Of a stretch of DNA of 58,907 nucleotides, positions 1 to 8,410 are shown piece by piece. Every line of letters starts with the position of its first letter. Position 1 is the first letter of the stretch. Made by a program: the position numbers and the translations under genes. Location of the stretch: contig JAVCDF010000009.1 of assembly GCA_030765725.1 (NCBI GenBank), forward strand, positions 1 through 58,907. The letters are read 5' to 3'. The stretch comes from Candidatus Chlorobium antarcticum. Lineage in GTDB: Bacteria > Bacteroidota > Chlorobiia > Chlorobiales > Chlorobiaceae. Under the pieces are notes generated by a model. The model did no database searches and was not told the DNA's origin. It worked only from the letters and a program-made list of their open reading frames with translations.

Positions 1-1
1 A

Positions 2-82
2 AGAAAAAAACTATTGGCAGAGCAGCAGAAACTTCGTAAAATGTACTGGTTCGCAAATCAAACAACCGGAGACGGGCAGTAG
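2..82 (+). CDS. C-terminal end of an unknown gene (cut by window edge)
   Basis: An open frame enters from the left edge and ends at TAG 80-82, giving 26 residues that are basic and Gln-rich at first (RKKLLAEQQKLRKMYWF) and end in TTGDGQ. The composition looks like a real helical C-terminus, but no family can be named from so little. The following 184 bases up to the phoH stop hold no gene or clear terminator that I can support. It would be convergent with phoH. Confidence 0.35.
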   Translation, partial: RKKLLAEQQKLRKMYWFANQTTGDGQ

Positions 83-266
83 TGAATTGAAACCCCGTTT
101 TGCGACATCATCCAAAAATCACGCCGGTAGCCTGCCCACAGGTGTGCTGTGTGCTGTGTGCCGGATCGATGGATGAGTGCGGGGCAGAGAATGTCAGAGA
201 TTCCCAGATCGGCAAGGTTGGTTGCTGCCTGGGGGTGGTGACTCTGAGAGTTAGGAAGGCGGGCTG

Positions 267-1226
267 TTACTTCTGTTCGTGGATTTCGTATGCGTTGACT
301 ATGTCGCGCACAAGTTTGTGACGAACCACATCCGATTTGTCGAGATCAACAAAGCTGATTCCCTTGATGTTTTTGAGGATGGTGCGGGAATTTTCAAGGC
401 CGGATTCCACCTCTTTGGGCAAGTCAATCTGCGTGACATCACCCGTGATGATTGCCCGTGAGTTGATGCCGAGGCGCGTCAGGCACATTTTCATCTGCTT
501 GGTCGATGCATTCTGGGCTTCATCGAGAATGATGAAGGCGTTGTTCAGTGTCCGGCCGCGCATGTAGGCGAGTGGAACAATTTCAATGATGCTCCGTTCG
601 GTCAGCATTTTCATCTTTTCAGAGGTCAGCATATCCTGCAGCGCGTCATAAAGGGGGCGCAGATATGGATCAATTTTCTGTGCAAGGTCACCCGGAAGGA
701 ACCCAAGGCTTTCTCCCGCCTCTACGGCCGGTCTGGCAAGGACAATGCGCTTGACGGTTTTGGCTTTCCATGCGGCAACTGCAATGGCAACGGCCGTGTA
801 GGTTTTTCCCGTGCCGGCCGGCCCGATGGCAAAAAGAATGTCGTTGGTTTTGGCTTCAGCAACCATTCGTCGCTGCCCGTTGGTTTTGGCCCGGACAACA
901 TAATCCTTCGAGGCAACAATAACATCATCATCAAGCGGAATTCCTTCGTTGTTCTCTTTCGGGACCGGTGAAATGGCGAGGTTCACAATTGTTTTGAAGT
1001 CGTGTTCGGAAATTTCCCCGTCCCGTGTGGCCATGAGCATCATTTCACTCAAAACCTTTACAAGTAAACGGATTTCATCAGCCTTCCCCTCCATGGTGAT
1101 TTCAGAACCTCGTGAGTTGATTGTGATATCGGGGAACTCCTTTTTGATCTGTTTCAGATACCTGTCGTGCGGTCCGAGAAGAATGACTGGTTCAATGCCC
1201 TGAATCTCAATGGTTTCTGTTAGCAC
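267..1226 (-). CDS. phoH: PhoH-like ATPase (PhoH/YbeZ family)
   Basis: Cytoplasmic P-loop ATPase of the PhoH family, 319 residues, the usual length. The Walker A motif GPAGTGKT is at residues 135-142 and the Walker B motif ILDEAQN at 233-239. An N-terminal region of about 110 residues resembles the KH-like part of YbeZ proteins. PhoH family members are linked to RNA metabolism and ribosome maturation with YbeY, although the exact reaction is not settled. The start used is GTG at 1226, since no ATG lies near the conserved N-terminus. It begins only 12 bases after the hldD stop, so the two are probably co-transcribed. No ybeY gene is adjacent. Confidence 0.93.
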   Translation of the reverse strand: MLTETIEIQGIEPVILLGPHDRYLKQIKKEFPDITINSRGSEITMEGKADEIRLLVKVLSEMMLMATRDGEISEHDFKTIVNLAISPVPKENNEGIPLDDDVIVASKDYVVRAKTNGQRRMVAEAKTNDILFAIGPAGTGKTYTAVAIAVAAWKAKTVKRIVLARPAVEAGESLGFLPGDLAQKIDPYLRPLYDALQDMLTSEKMKMLTERSIIEIVPLAYMRGRTLNNAFIILDEAQNASTKQMKMCLTRLGINSRAIITGDVTQIDLPKEVESGLENSRTILKNIKGISFVDLDKSDVVRHKLVRDIVNAYEIHEQK

Positions 1227-1238
1227 AGGCTGTTGCTG

Positions 1239-2237
1239 TTAGGTGTTGGTGGGGGAGAGAATGTCACAATAGGGGTTTGATTGCATAAGGAACTGCTGAA
1301 CATAGGCTTCAACTCCATCCTCAAGTGAAGTGAAAGGAGCACTATAGCCCGCATTGCGCAGTTTGAGGGTTTCGGCACTCGTATGGTACTGGTATTTGTT
1401 GCGAAGGGTTTCAGGCATTGGGATGTAGTTGATGTCGGGGTGCTTGTTGAGAGCCTGGAAAGTGGCCTCTGCAAGGTCGCGGAATGTTCGGGGAATGCCG
1501 GTGCCAGCATTGAACAGCCCAGCTGCTGTTGGGTTTTCCAGAAGCCACGCCATTATTCTGGTGCAGTCCCTTACATAAATGAAGTCGCGCTCCTGACCAC
1601 CGTCCGTGTAGCCTTTACGATGCGACTTGAACAGCTTGACGGTACCGGTTGCCTGAATCTGGTTGAACGCTTTGAAGACAACGCTCGACATGTCGCCCTT
1701 ATGATATTCATTGGGGCCGTAGACATTAAAGAACTTCAGGCCCGCAGCGGTTTTGAAAAGACCGTTTTGGAGAGCCCATCGGTCAAAAAGCTGCTTGGAG
1801 TACCCATACATGTTCAGGGGGCGCAGTGCGTCAATAGATTCTGTTGAGTCGCTGTATCCGTTTGTTCCGTCACCGTAGGTTGCTGCACTTGAGGCATAGA
1901 TAAGGCGAACACTGCGTTTCATGCAATGCTGTGCAATCTTCTTTGAATATTCGTAATTGTTTGTGAGCAGGTGGTCGGCGTCGGTTTCAGTGGTGGAACT
2001 GTTTGCTCCCATATGGATAATTGTCGACACATCAGGAAGCGCATTGCGTTCCAAGAGACCAGGAAGGTCATCTATATGTATGAAATCCTGATATCTCAGG
2101 CCCGAAAGGTTCCTCCATTTTGCCGGCGTGGTCAGCCCAAGATCATCAACAATAATAACCTTTTCTTCGCCCTGACGGTTCAGTTCCCACAGCATGGCGC
2201 TGCCAATGAATCCAGCCCCTCCGGTAATAAGTATCAT
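1239..2237 (-). CDS. hldD: ADP-L-glycero-D-manno-heptose-6-epimerase
   Basis: Epimerase of the extended short-chain dehydrogenase family that converts ADP-D-glycero- to ADP-L-glycero-manno-heptose for the LPS inner core. About 332 residues. It starts with the Rossmann motif TGGAGFIG at residues 5-12. The catalytic YxxxK is Y144 to K148 within MYGYSK, and a Ser-rich segment (ASSAAT) supplies the catalytic Ser/Thr. A longer reading from 2276 adds 13 residues before the conserved MILITGG, so ATG 2237 is preferred although its Shine-Dalgarno is weak. It heads an operon with phoH. It implies a heptose-containing LPS in a Gram-negative outer membrane. Confidence 0.93.
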   Translation of the reverse strand: MILITGGAGFIGSAMLWELNRQGEEKVIIVDDLGLTTPAKWRNLSGLRYQDFIHIDDLPGLLERNALPDVSTIIHMGANSSTTETDADHLLTNNYEYSKKIAQHCMKRSVRLIYASSAATYGDGTNGYSDSTESIDALRPLNMYGYSKQLFDRWALQNGLFKTAAGLKFFNVYGPNEYHKGDMSSVVFKAFNQIQATGTVKLFKSHRKGYTDGGQERDFIYVRDCTRIMAWLLENPTAAGLFNAGTGIPRTFRDLAEATFQALNKHPDINYIPMPETLRNKYQYHTSAETLKLRNAGYSAPFTSLEDGVEAYVQQFLMQSNPYCDILSPTNT

Positions 2238-2303
2238 AACGAGCAGTCGGCAAAGGTTAATGGTTGGGTTCCACACGAGTCAAACCAATATAAAGCGACC
2301 TGC

Positions 2304-2338
2304 ATAAAAACAAAAAGCCGCCAGTTAAGGGCGGCTTT
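2304..2338 (-). terminator. Rho-independent terminator after the sigma-like gene
   Basis: A 9-bp stem (AAAGCCGCC paired with GGCGGCTTT, 2314-2322 and 2330-2338) is followed, in the leftward direction, by a T-rich run TTTTTGTTTTT. It lies 20 bases past the stop of the sigma-like gene and separates it from hldD. Confidence 0.85.
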
Positions 2339-2358
2339 CTGCTTTATGGGGAAAAATG

Positions 2359-2781
2359 TTATGCAGAGGCTTTCAATTGCATGTCCCGTACAAGAATCCT
2401 GCGCCCCAGAAAGAGCCAGTTTCTTATTGTATCAACAGGTCTACCAATCACTTCAGCTATCTGGTCGTGCTTCAGCCCAGAAATTTCACTAAGGAGAACT
2501 GAAAGTTTTATGTCTGCGCTCCATTCCCGGAATTTTTCCACAAGCGTAACATGTGGCTTGCACTCTTTTTCAGATATGCACAGTTCAGCCACCTGGCCGT
2601 ACTGGTCAACATAGCAGGCCCTAAAAGTTTTCAGCAGCTCTGTTTCAGCGGCATTGCCGTTTACATTCACATATGTCATGTTTACTAAGTCCGCAGTCGC
2701 TTTTTCGCTGCCTGTCATCCAGTATGCAAGGCTGTATATATCATCAAGCAGATCAAGAGGTGTTTTTTTCAGGTGTGTCAT
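2359..2781 (-). CDS. Small ECF-type sigma factor-like protein
   Basis: A protein of about 140 residues resembling a compact ECF (group 4) sigma factor. Near the N-terminus a segment like region 2 is seen (YSLAYWMTGSEKATADLV), then a weak region 2.4-like stretch (LLKTFRACYVDQY), and near the C-terminus a region 4 helix-turn-helix (GLKHDQIAEVIGRPVDTIR). It is shorter than most ECF factors (170-200 residues) and the sequence is divergent, so DNA binding without core polymerase is also possible. The start is set at ATG 2781 because a GGAGG sits 5 bases upstream; the ATG at 2793 lacks a site. No anti-sigma gene is adjacent. A 9-bp inverted repeat lies just upstream. Confidence 0.72.
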   Translation of the reverse strand: MTHLKKTPLDLLDDIYSLAYWMTGSEKATADLVNMTYVNVNGNAAETELLKTFRACYVDQYGQVAELCISEKECKPHVTLVEKFREWSADIKLSVLLSEISGLKHDQIAEVIGRPVDTIRNWLFLGRRILVRDMQLKASA

Positions 2782-2803
2782 CATTGCCTCCATAAGTGAG
2801 TTT

Positions 2804-2830
2804 AAAAGAGGATTTAATTTGTCCTCTTTT
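2804..2830. promoter_or_regulatory. 9-bp inverted repeat upstream of the sigma-like gene
   Basis: AAAAGAGGA (2804-2812) and TCCTCTTTT (2822-2830) form a perfect stem around a 9-base AT-rich loop. It lies 23 bases before the chosen start of the sigma-like gene, within its likely leader or promoter. It could be an operator or an mRNA hairpin. Function is inferred from position only. Confidence 0.45.
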
Positions 2831-2917
2831 AATGTACGAAAAAAACAACCATTGTCCAGTTTTTTTTCGTGAATTCGGTGAAAAAGCTTTTTTTACAAAG
2901 TCGCTTTGACTGGGGCC

Positions 2918-2936
2918 GCTCGGGACGAGCATTTTT
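2918..2936 (+). terminator. Terminator-like hairpin in the hisC leader
   Basis: GCTCG-GGA-CGAGC is followed by ATTTTTA, 21 bases before the hisC ATG. The stem is short (5 bp) but GC-rich and has a T-run, so it could be a weak attenuator or a terminator of upstream transcription. Confidence 0.35.
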
Positions 2937-2957
2937 AATAACATCTGAAGGCTGTTT

Positions 2958-4040
2958 ATGCAGAGAGATATCATGCGTTACCTGAACCCGTCGCTCCGGG
3001 AAATTGAGGCCTACAGCGTTGAGGGCGGCCAGCAGGCGGCAATCAAGCTGAACCAGAATGAAAGCCCGTTTGACCTGCCTATGTGGTTGAAGGAGGCCAT
3101 TGTTGCTGAGTTTGTTCGGGAACCATGGAACCGGTACCCTGATATTCTTCCATACAGGGGAATGAAGGCCTATGCCAATTTTCTTGGCGTACCGGTTGAG
3201 GGCGTGATGATGGGGAATGGTTCCAATGAACTGCTCTATACCATTTTTCTGGCCTGCCTGGGGCCTGGAAGGAAGATTCTTGTACCCGACCCCTCTTTTT
3301 CGCTCTATGAAAAGATTGCCCTGCTTCTGCAGGCCACCATTGTGAAAGTTCCGATGAAGGTCTCACTTGATTTTGATGTAGACGCCATTCTCCGGAGGGC
3401 ACAGGAAGAGGCGGTAGATTTTATCGTTCTCTCCTCTCCCAATAACCCCACAGGAAAGTCACTCACAGTTGACGAGATTCGCCGGATAGTTTCGTCGTGC
3501 GACGCGCTTGTGCTTGTGGACGAAGCCTATATTGAGTTTTCACGACAGGAATCTGCCCTTCCTCTTATTGAAGAATTTCCCAATGTGGTGGTGCTTCGAA
3601 CCATGTCGAAGGCTCTTGCCCTTGCAGGCATGCGTATCGGGTTTGCCATTGGCCGGCCGCAGCTGATTGCTGAAATAGCAAAACCAAAGATTCCGTTCGC
3701 GTCAAACAGGCTTGCCGAGATTACCCTGAGGCAGGTCCTGGAAAATTATGCAATAGTTACGGACGCTGTGTCGTATATTCTTAATGCGCGTGATGCTCTG
3801 TATGGCGAACTTGTTTCTCTTCATAGGGTTGAGCCGTTTATGAGCGACACGAATTTCCTCATCATCCGCGTACCCGATGCAGGGGAGGTGTTCCGCCGGC
3901 TCAGCAGCAGGGGCATTCTCGTGAGAAATGTGTCCGGCTACCACCTGATGGAGAACTGTCTTCGTTTCAATATTGGTCTTCCGGATGAAAACAGTCGCAT
4001 GCTTGAAGCCCTCTTGTCAATAGATGGTTCAATGGCGTGA
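2958..4040 (+). CDS. hisC: Histidinol-phosphate aminotransferase
   Basis: Fold-type I PLP aminotransferase, 360 residues, standard HisC length. It transfers an amino group between glutamate and imidazole acetol phosphate in histidine synthesis. Visible marks are LNQNESPF near residue 31, SSPNNPTGK at 159-167, VDEAYIEF at 187-194 and the Schiff-base lysine K218 in RTMSKALALAGMRIG. The start at 2958 has GAAGG six bases upstream; an in-frame ATG at 2973 is the alternative. No other his genes adjoin. Its stop overlaps the GTG start of the methyltransferase gene by 4 bases, so translation is probably coupled. Confidence 0.92.
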   Translation: MQRDIMRYLNPSLREIEAYSVEGGQQAAIKLNQNESPFDLPMWLKEAIVAEFVREPWNRYPDILPYRGMKAYANFLGVPVEGVMMGNGSNELLYTIFLACLGPGRKILVPDPSFSLYEKIALLLQATIVKVPMKVSLDFDVDAILRRAQEEAVDFIVLSSPNNPTGKSLTVDEIRRIVSSCDALVLVDEAYIEFSRQESALPLIEEFPNVVVLRTMSKALALAGMRIGFAIGRPQLIAEIAKPKIPFASNRLAEITLRQVLENYAIVTDAVSYILNARDALYGELVSLHRVEPFMSDTNFLIIRVPDAGEVFRRLSSRGILVRNVSGYHLMENCLRFNIGLPDENSRMLEALLSIDGSMA

Positions 4041-4579
4041 AGATGTTCCGAAAACTTGAGGGCGATGCTATGGGCAGGCTGAGCATGGAAGAGTATGCGG
4101 CAGCTCCCAGGCACCCGGTGATTCTTATGCTTCATAATATCAGGAGCATGTGGAATGTAGGCTCCATGTTCAGATCGGCAGATGCGGCTGGGATTGAAAA
4201 AATTATTCTTTCGGGATATACGGCAACGCCGCCGAGAAAAGAGATAACAAAAACTGCTCTGGGTGCAGATGCCTCCATGCCGTGGGAGTATACCGAAGAC
4301 GCTCGACTGACCTTGCAGGATCTGAAAAAGAGCGGGGTGAGGATATGTGGCCTTGAAATTGCCGAAGGGAGCCGTCCTTATACCGAAATGAGCACAACCG
4401 ATTTTCCTGTCTGTCTTCTTGTAGGCAATGAGGTTCAAGGTATAGAAGAGAGCCTGCTCTCCGAATGTGACGATGTGCTGGAGATTCCGCAGTTTGGCAC
4501 AAAGCACTCGCTGAATGTTTCCGTGGCTGCGGGGGTGGCACTTTTTGAACTGATAAGGGTTCTTCGTGACGAGAGGTAA
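4037..4579 (+). CDS. TrmH/SpoU family RNA 2'-O-methyltransferase
   Basis: SAM-dependent RNA ribose methyltransferase of the SPOUT (trefoil-knot) superfamily, about 180 residues. The three family motifs are present: NVGSMFRSADAAG near residue 40, LLVGNEVQGIEESL near 127, and LNVSVAAGVALFE near 158. The protein has no extra N-terminal RNA-binding domain, so it is the short form; whether it targets tRNA or rRNA cannot be told. The start may be GTG 4037 or ATG 4043. It is coupled to hisC. Confidence 0.88.
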   Translation: MKMFRKLEGDAMGRLSMEEYAAAPRHPVILMLHNIRSMWNVGSMFRSADAAGIEKIILSGYTATPPRKEITKTALGADASMPWEYTEDARLTLQDLKKSGVRICGLEIAEGSRPYTEMSTTDFPVCLLVGNEVQGIEESLLSECDDVLEIPQFGTKHSLNVSVAAGVALFELIRVLRDER

Positions 4580-4641
4580 CTAATTGTTCGTTGTTCTTGT
4601 TTTCTTTTTTTTGGAGTCACTGGTTTTAATACTGTTCTTCA

Positions 4642-5490
4642 ATGTTGCATTACAAAAAATATCAGTTGGTTGAGCCTGGTGCCCCATGGGTTGTGTTTGT
4701 CCATGGAGCTGGCGGAAGCTCTTCCATATGGTTTCTCCAGATCAAGGAATTCATTAGGCATTTCAATGTTCTACTTGTGGATTTACGGGGGCATGGGCGT
4801 TCAAAATCCATTACAGTCAGCAAAGAACAGCGGAATTACAGTTTTGAAGATATTACGCTCGACATTCTTGAAGTTCTTGACTCTCTCAAAATTGAGAAAG
4901 CCCATTTTGTAGGGGTATCGCTCGGTACCATTCTTATACGCAACATCAGTGAACTGGCCCCCCATCGGGTGAGCTCCATGGTGATGAGCGGTGCAATCAT
5001 CCGTCTTAATATTCGTGCCAAAGTGCTTGTGGCGCTTGGCAATATGTTCAAGAGGGTGGTGCCATATATGTGGCTTTACAGCTTTTTTGCCTGGATTATC
5101 ATGCCCCGTGAGCGGCACAGAAAATCGCGGTTGCTGTTTGTGAATGAAGCCAAGAAAGTTGCTCAGAAAGAGTTTATGCGATGGTTCCGGATGACATATG
5201 AGCTGACGCCAATGCTTAAGCTTTTTGAAGAGAAGGATACGGGCATTCCAACGCTTTACCTCATGGGGGATGAAGACCATATGTTTCTTCCTGCGGTAGA
5301 ACACATCATCACCCGCCACACCAATTCGTTCCTGCAGGTTATTGGCGACTCCGGTCATGTATGCAATGTTGACCAGCCCGAAGAGTTCAATGTAAGGGCC
5401 ATCCGGTTCCTTCAGGAAATATCGAAGCAGACTATTGTGGTGAGCGCCACATCGCTGAAACGCCCTGCTATTTCGCTTGCGGCCTGCTGA
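4642..5490 (+). CDS. Alpha/beta hydrolase
   Basis: Alpha/beta-hydrolase-fold protein of 282 residues. It has the oxyanion-hole motif HGAGG at 21-25, the nucleophile elbow GVSLGT with Ser93, a probable acid at Asp212 (GDEDHMF) and His239 (DSGHVCN), a complete catalytic triad. A helical cap with hydrophobic segments lies around 125-155. The substrate is unknown; the family includes esterases, lipases and C-C hydrolases. It stands alone on the plus strand and converges on pth. Confidence 0.82.
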   Translation: MLHYKKYQLVEPGAPWVVFVHGAGGSSSIWFLQIKEFIRHFNVLLVDLRGHGRSKSITVSKEQRNYSFEDITLDILEVLDSLKIEKAHFVGVSLGTILIRNISELAPHRVSSMVMSGAIIRLNIRAKVLVALGNMFKRVVPYMWLYSFFAWIIMPRERHRKSRLLFVNEAKKVAQKEFMRWFRMTYELTPMLKLFEEKDTGIPTLYLMGDEDHMFLPAVEHIITRHTNSFLQVIGDSGHVCNVDQPEEFNVRAIRFLQEISKQTIVVSATSLKRPAISLAAC

Positions 5491-5520
5491 ACAGTCGCTC
5501 TACAGGGACTTCTTCCAAAG

Positions 5521-6093
5521 CTATTTCACCGGCTTGTTGTAATGGTTCATGGCATGTGAAATGCCGTTCTGTGCAAAATCAAGCACCGCTTCACTGCAAG
5601 TTTCCAGAACACGATTCATCACCATTCGTTCTCCGGCACTGAATTTTCCCAGAACGAATGATGAATACCCCCCCTGCGGCTTTTCTTCATGGCCTATCCC
5701 GATTCTCAGCCGTGAGAACTCCTCACTTCCCAGCGATTCAATAATATGCTTCAGACCGTTCTGACCACCGGCTGAACCTTTGCTGCGTAGCCTCAGTGTA
5801 CCGGAAGGTAGGTTCATGTCGTCGCAGATGATGAGAATGTCACTTCGGAGGGCCTTGTGAAAGTTCATTGCCGACACAACTGCATGCCCCGAAAGGTTCA
5901 TGTAGGTCATGGGCTTGACGAGCATCAAATGTTCACCGCGATGGCGGATTTTTGCTGCAAGGTATTTGCCCTTACCCTTGCTGAAGGGAGTTTTAAAGGC
6001 AGTTGCAAGGGCCTCTACGGCCTCAAACCCGATGTTGTGGCGGGTATTGCTGTAATGGGCTTCAGGATTGCCCAGACCTATGATAAGTTTCAT
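5521..6093 (-). CDS. pth: Peptidyl-tRNA hydrolase
   Basis: Cleaves peptidyl-tRNA released by stalled ribosomes. 190 residues, typical. Marks are LIIGLGNPEAHYSNTRHNIGF at the start (the catalytic His is in TRHNIGF; motif shown in two parts, LIIGLGNP and NTRHNIGF), the MNLSG segment, DDMNLPSG with the catalytic Asp, and RLRIGIGHEEKP. It follows the pyrophosphatase gene on the same strand but is separated from it by a strong terminator, so it likely has its own promoter. Confidence 0.94.
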   Translation of the reverse strand: MKLIIGLGNPEAHYSNTRHNIGFEAVEALATAFKTPFSKGKGKYLAAKIRHRGEHLMLVKPMTYMNLSGHAVVSAMNFHKALRSDILIICDDMNLPSGTLRLRSKGSAGGQNGLKHIIESLGSEEFSRLRIGIGHEEKPQGGYSSFVLGKFSAGERMVMNRVLETCSEAVLDFAQNGISHAMNHYNKPVK

Positions 6094-6116
6094 GACGGTG
6101 CAACTGAAACGGGTGC

Positions 6117-6148
6117 AAAAAAAAGACGGCCTCCAGATGAAGGCCGTC
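6117..6148 (-). terminator. Rho-independent terminator of the pyrophosphatase gene
   Basis: An 8-bp stem GACGGCCT / AGGCCGTC (6125-6132 and 6141-6148) is followed in the leftward direction by eight T residues (6117-6124 on the complement). It lies 27 bases past the pyrophosphatase stop. Confidence 0.9.
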
Positions 6149-6174
6149 CAATTTTACGAAATGTGAGTGATTAA

Positions 6175-8256
6175 TCAAAGAAGCGGTGCAATAACCAGAG
6201 CAACAACGGCTATGAGCTTCATGAGAATGTTGATGCTCGGGCCGCTGGTGTCTTTGAGCGGGTCGCCTACGGTATCTCCAACAACGGCAGCTTTATGTGT
6301 TTCGGATCCCTTTCCGTATTCAACACCGTCAAACACGATTTTGCCTTCAATGCGCTTTTTGGCGTTATCCCAGGCTCCACCAGCATTGGACTGGAAAATA
6401 GCCATCAGAACGCCCGATGAGGTTACACCGGCAAGCACACCGCCGAGCATTTCTTTGGAAATAAAGCCAACTACCACGGGAACAAGCACGCCCAGCATAC
6501 CGGGAAGAATCATTTCTCTGATTGCAGCTTTGGTTGAAATGTCAACACAGTGTGCAAATTCTGCAGGAGCTGTGCCTTCGCGCAGCCCTGGAATCTCGCG
6601 AAACTGGCGGCCGACCTCATTGATCATCTCACTGGCAGCACGCCCTACAGCTCCCATGGCCATGGCGCTGAAAACAAAGGGGAGCATTGCTCCAATAAGC
6701 AGGCCCGCCATAATGATTGGCTCTGCAATGTCAAGCGACTCGATATGAGCCTGCTGGCGGAATGCTGCAAAAAGTGCAAGTGCTGTAAGGGCGGCACTGC
6801 CTATTGCAAAGCCTTTGCCGATGGCGGCAGTGGTGTTTCCAACCGCGTCAAGTTTGTCTGTGCGTTCGCGCACTTCAGGAGGAAGTCCGGCCATTTCAGC
6901 AATACCGCCAGCGTTGTCGGAAATAGGGCCGTAAGCGTCAACTGCAAGCTGAATACCGGTAACAGAGAGCATCCCTAGGGCTGCAATGGCAATTCCGTAC
7001 AGGCCCGCAAAATAGTGCGAAGCAACAATAGCAGCGGCAAGCACAAGAACGGGAAGGGCAGTGGACATCATTCCTACGCCAAGCCCAGCGATGATTGTTG
7101 TTGCTGCGCCGGTAATGCTCTGGCGGGCAATTCCCATAACAGGAGGCTTGTCAGTGGAGCAGTAGTATTCGGTGATAAGGCCTATTAAGACTCCGGCTGT
7201 AAGACCAATGATAACTGCATAGAATACTTTCAACGAGGTATACTCAATACCACTAACTGTCCAGTTTGCGGGCAGAAACCAGGTGATGATGAAATAGCTG
7301 AGCACGGCCATAATAATGGATGCTCCGAACTCCCCCATGTTGAGGCCGGTCTGCGGGTTGCCGCCCTCTTTAACCTTTACAAGGAACGATCCGCCAATGG
7401 AAACCAGAATGCCTACAGCTGCCAGAATCAGCGGAAGCATGACTGCAGCAATGGGGTTCGTGAATCCCAGCTCGTTGAACATTGGAATGAATGCGGCTCC
7501 AAGAACCATTGTACCGATGATTGAGCCAACATAGCTTTCAAAAAGATCGGCTCCCATGCCGGCAACATCACCAACATTATCACCAACATTGTCGGCAATG
7601 GTTGCGGGGTTGCGGGGGTCATCTTCGGGTATTCCCTCGTAAACTTTTCCTGCAAGGTCAGCTCCTACATCGGCAGCTTTGGTGTAAATGCCTCCACCAA
7701 CGCGGGCAAACAGTGCAATGGACGATGCACCAAGAGAAAAGCCGGAAATGAGGTTGATAACTTCACCCATGTCCGTGAACATGTGGCTGTAGATGATGAA
7801 CAGACCCGACAGACCGATGATGCCGAGGCCGACAACCGAAAGCCCCATAACAAGGCCACCTGAAAAGGCTATGTTGAGCGCTCCTGCAAGGCCGGTTCGT
7901 GCAGCGTGCGTGGTGCGTACATTTGCTTTGGTGGCTACTTTCATGCCAAAGAATCCTGCCAGAGCAGAGCAGAAAGCGCCTACAACGAAGCTGACGGCAA
8001 TCATGGGTGAAGTGCCTTCACGGCCCATGTTTGCCCATCCAAGAATGATGGCGACGGACACAACAAAAATAATGAGAACCTTGTACTCGCGTTTCAGAAA
8101 AGCAATGGCACCGTCGGCAATATGTCCGGCGATTGTTACCATTTTTTCAGTTCCCTGAGGTTGCTTATTTATCCACGACGCTGTGAATAAAGCATACAGG
8201 AGTGCAAGAACTCCACTTGCGGGAATTGCATACAAAACAAGCGTTTGATTGTCCAT
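6175..8256 (-). CDS. hppA: Membrane-bound ion-translocating pyrophosphatase, K+-dependent type
   Basis: Hydrolyses pyrophosphate in the cytoplasm to pump H+ or Na+ across the inner membrane. 693 residues and many hydrophobic helices, normal for the family. The catalytic block spans 196-242 ([20 protein letters not shown]). The K+-type signature GNTTAAIG at 473-480 has Ala477 and Gly480, where K+-independent enzymes carry Lys and Thr. Glu240 in GADLFESY is where Na+-pumping members often keep their gate Glu, so Na+ is possible; the ion cannot be decided here. Odd: the conserved Glu of DX7KXE is Tyr206, with Glu at 207. The start is ATG 8256; a 27-residue longer reading lacks family character. 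Confidence 0.95.
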   Translation of the reverse strand: MDNQTLVLYAIPASGVLALLYALFTASWINKQPQGTEKMVTIAGHIADGAIAFLKREYKVLIIFVVSVAIILGWANMGREGTSPMIAVSFVVGAFCSALAGFFGMKVATKANVRTTHAARTGLAGALNIAFSGGLVMGLSVVGLGIIGLSGLFIIYSHMFTDMGEVINLISGFSLGASSIALFARVGGGIYTKAADVGADLAGKVYEGIPEDDPRNPATIADNVGDNVGDVAGMGADLFESYVGSIIGTMVLGAAFIPMFNELGFTNPIAAVMLPLILAAVGILVSIGGSFLVKVKEGGNPQTGLNMGEFGASIIMAVLSYFIITWFLPANWTVSGIEYTSLKVFYAVIIGLTAGVLIGLITEYYCSTDKPPVMGIARQSITGAATTIIAGLGVGMMSTALPVLVLAAAIVASHYFAGLYGIAIAALGMLSVTGIQLAVDAYGPISDNAGGIAEMAGLPPEVRERTDKLDAVGNTTAAIGKGFAIGSAALTALALFAAFRQQAHIESLDIAEPIIMAGLLIGAMLPFVFSAMAMGAVGRAASEMINEVGRQFREIPGLREGTAPAEFAHCVDISTKAAIREMILPGMLGVLVPVVVGFISKEMLGGVLAGVTSSGVLMAIFQSNAGGAWDNAKKRIEGKIVFDGVEYGKGSETHKAAVVGDTVGDPLKDTSGPSINILMKLIAVVALVIAPLL

Positions 8257-8356
8257 GGCTGTTTTTTTGTTGTAATTAGCGAAAGGTAATCTCCTGTGGC
8301 TATAACTGACGCTCGTGGCCCTAACTGACAATAACAAGGAAAATTACTATTTATCC

Positions 8357-8384
8357 TCCCCCCTTCAAATATGGAGTGGGGGGA
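8357..8384. terminator. G/C-rich hairpin downstream of the cytochrome b gene
   Basis: TCCCCCC (8357-8363) pairs with GGGGGGA (8378-8384), with extra pairing inside the loop. It lies between the cytochrome b stop and the pyrophosphatase start. The downstream sequence is AT-rich without a clean T-run, so termination is probable but not certain. Confidence 0.5.
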
Positions 8385-8410
8385 TATGGAGAGTGTGGCT
8401 TCAGGAGGCG

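Noticed and set aside
120-180. Short TGTG-rich repeats (GTGTGCTGTGTGCTGTGTG) near the left edge, as a possible CRISPR or tandem array
   Set aside because: Only a few bases per unit, no spacers and no cas genes in the window.
1971-2492. Plus-strand open frame across the hldD start and the sigma-like gene end
   Set aside because: Runs through a strong terminator and two opposite-strand genes; composition not protein-like.
3938-4507. 189-codon open frame antisense to hisC/trmH
   Set aside because: Overlaps two coupled, clearly conserved genes; no motif.
5491-5520. Terminator between the alpha/beta hydrolase and pth genes
   Set aside because: The 30-base convergent gap shows no stable stem or T-run.
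6167-6748. 193-codon open frame antisense to the pyrophosphatase
   Set aside because: Ser/Pro/Thr-rich shadow of membrane-helix codons on the opposite strand.
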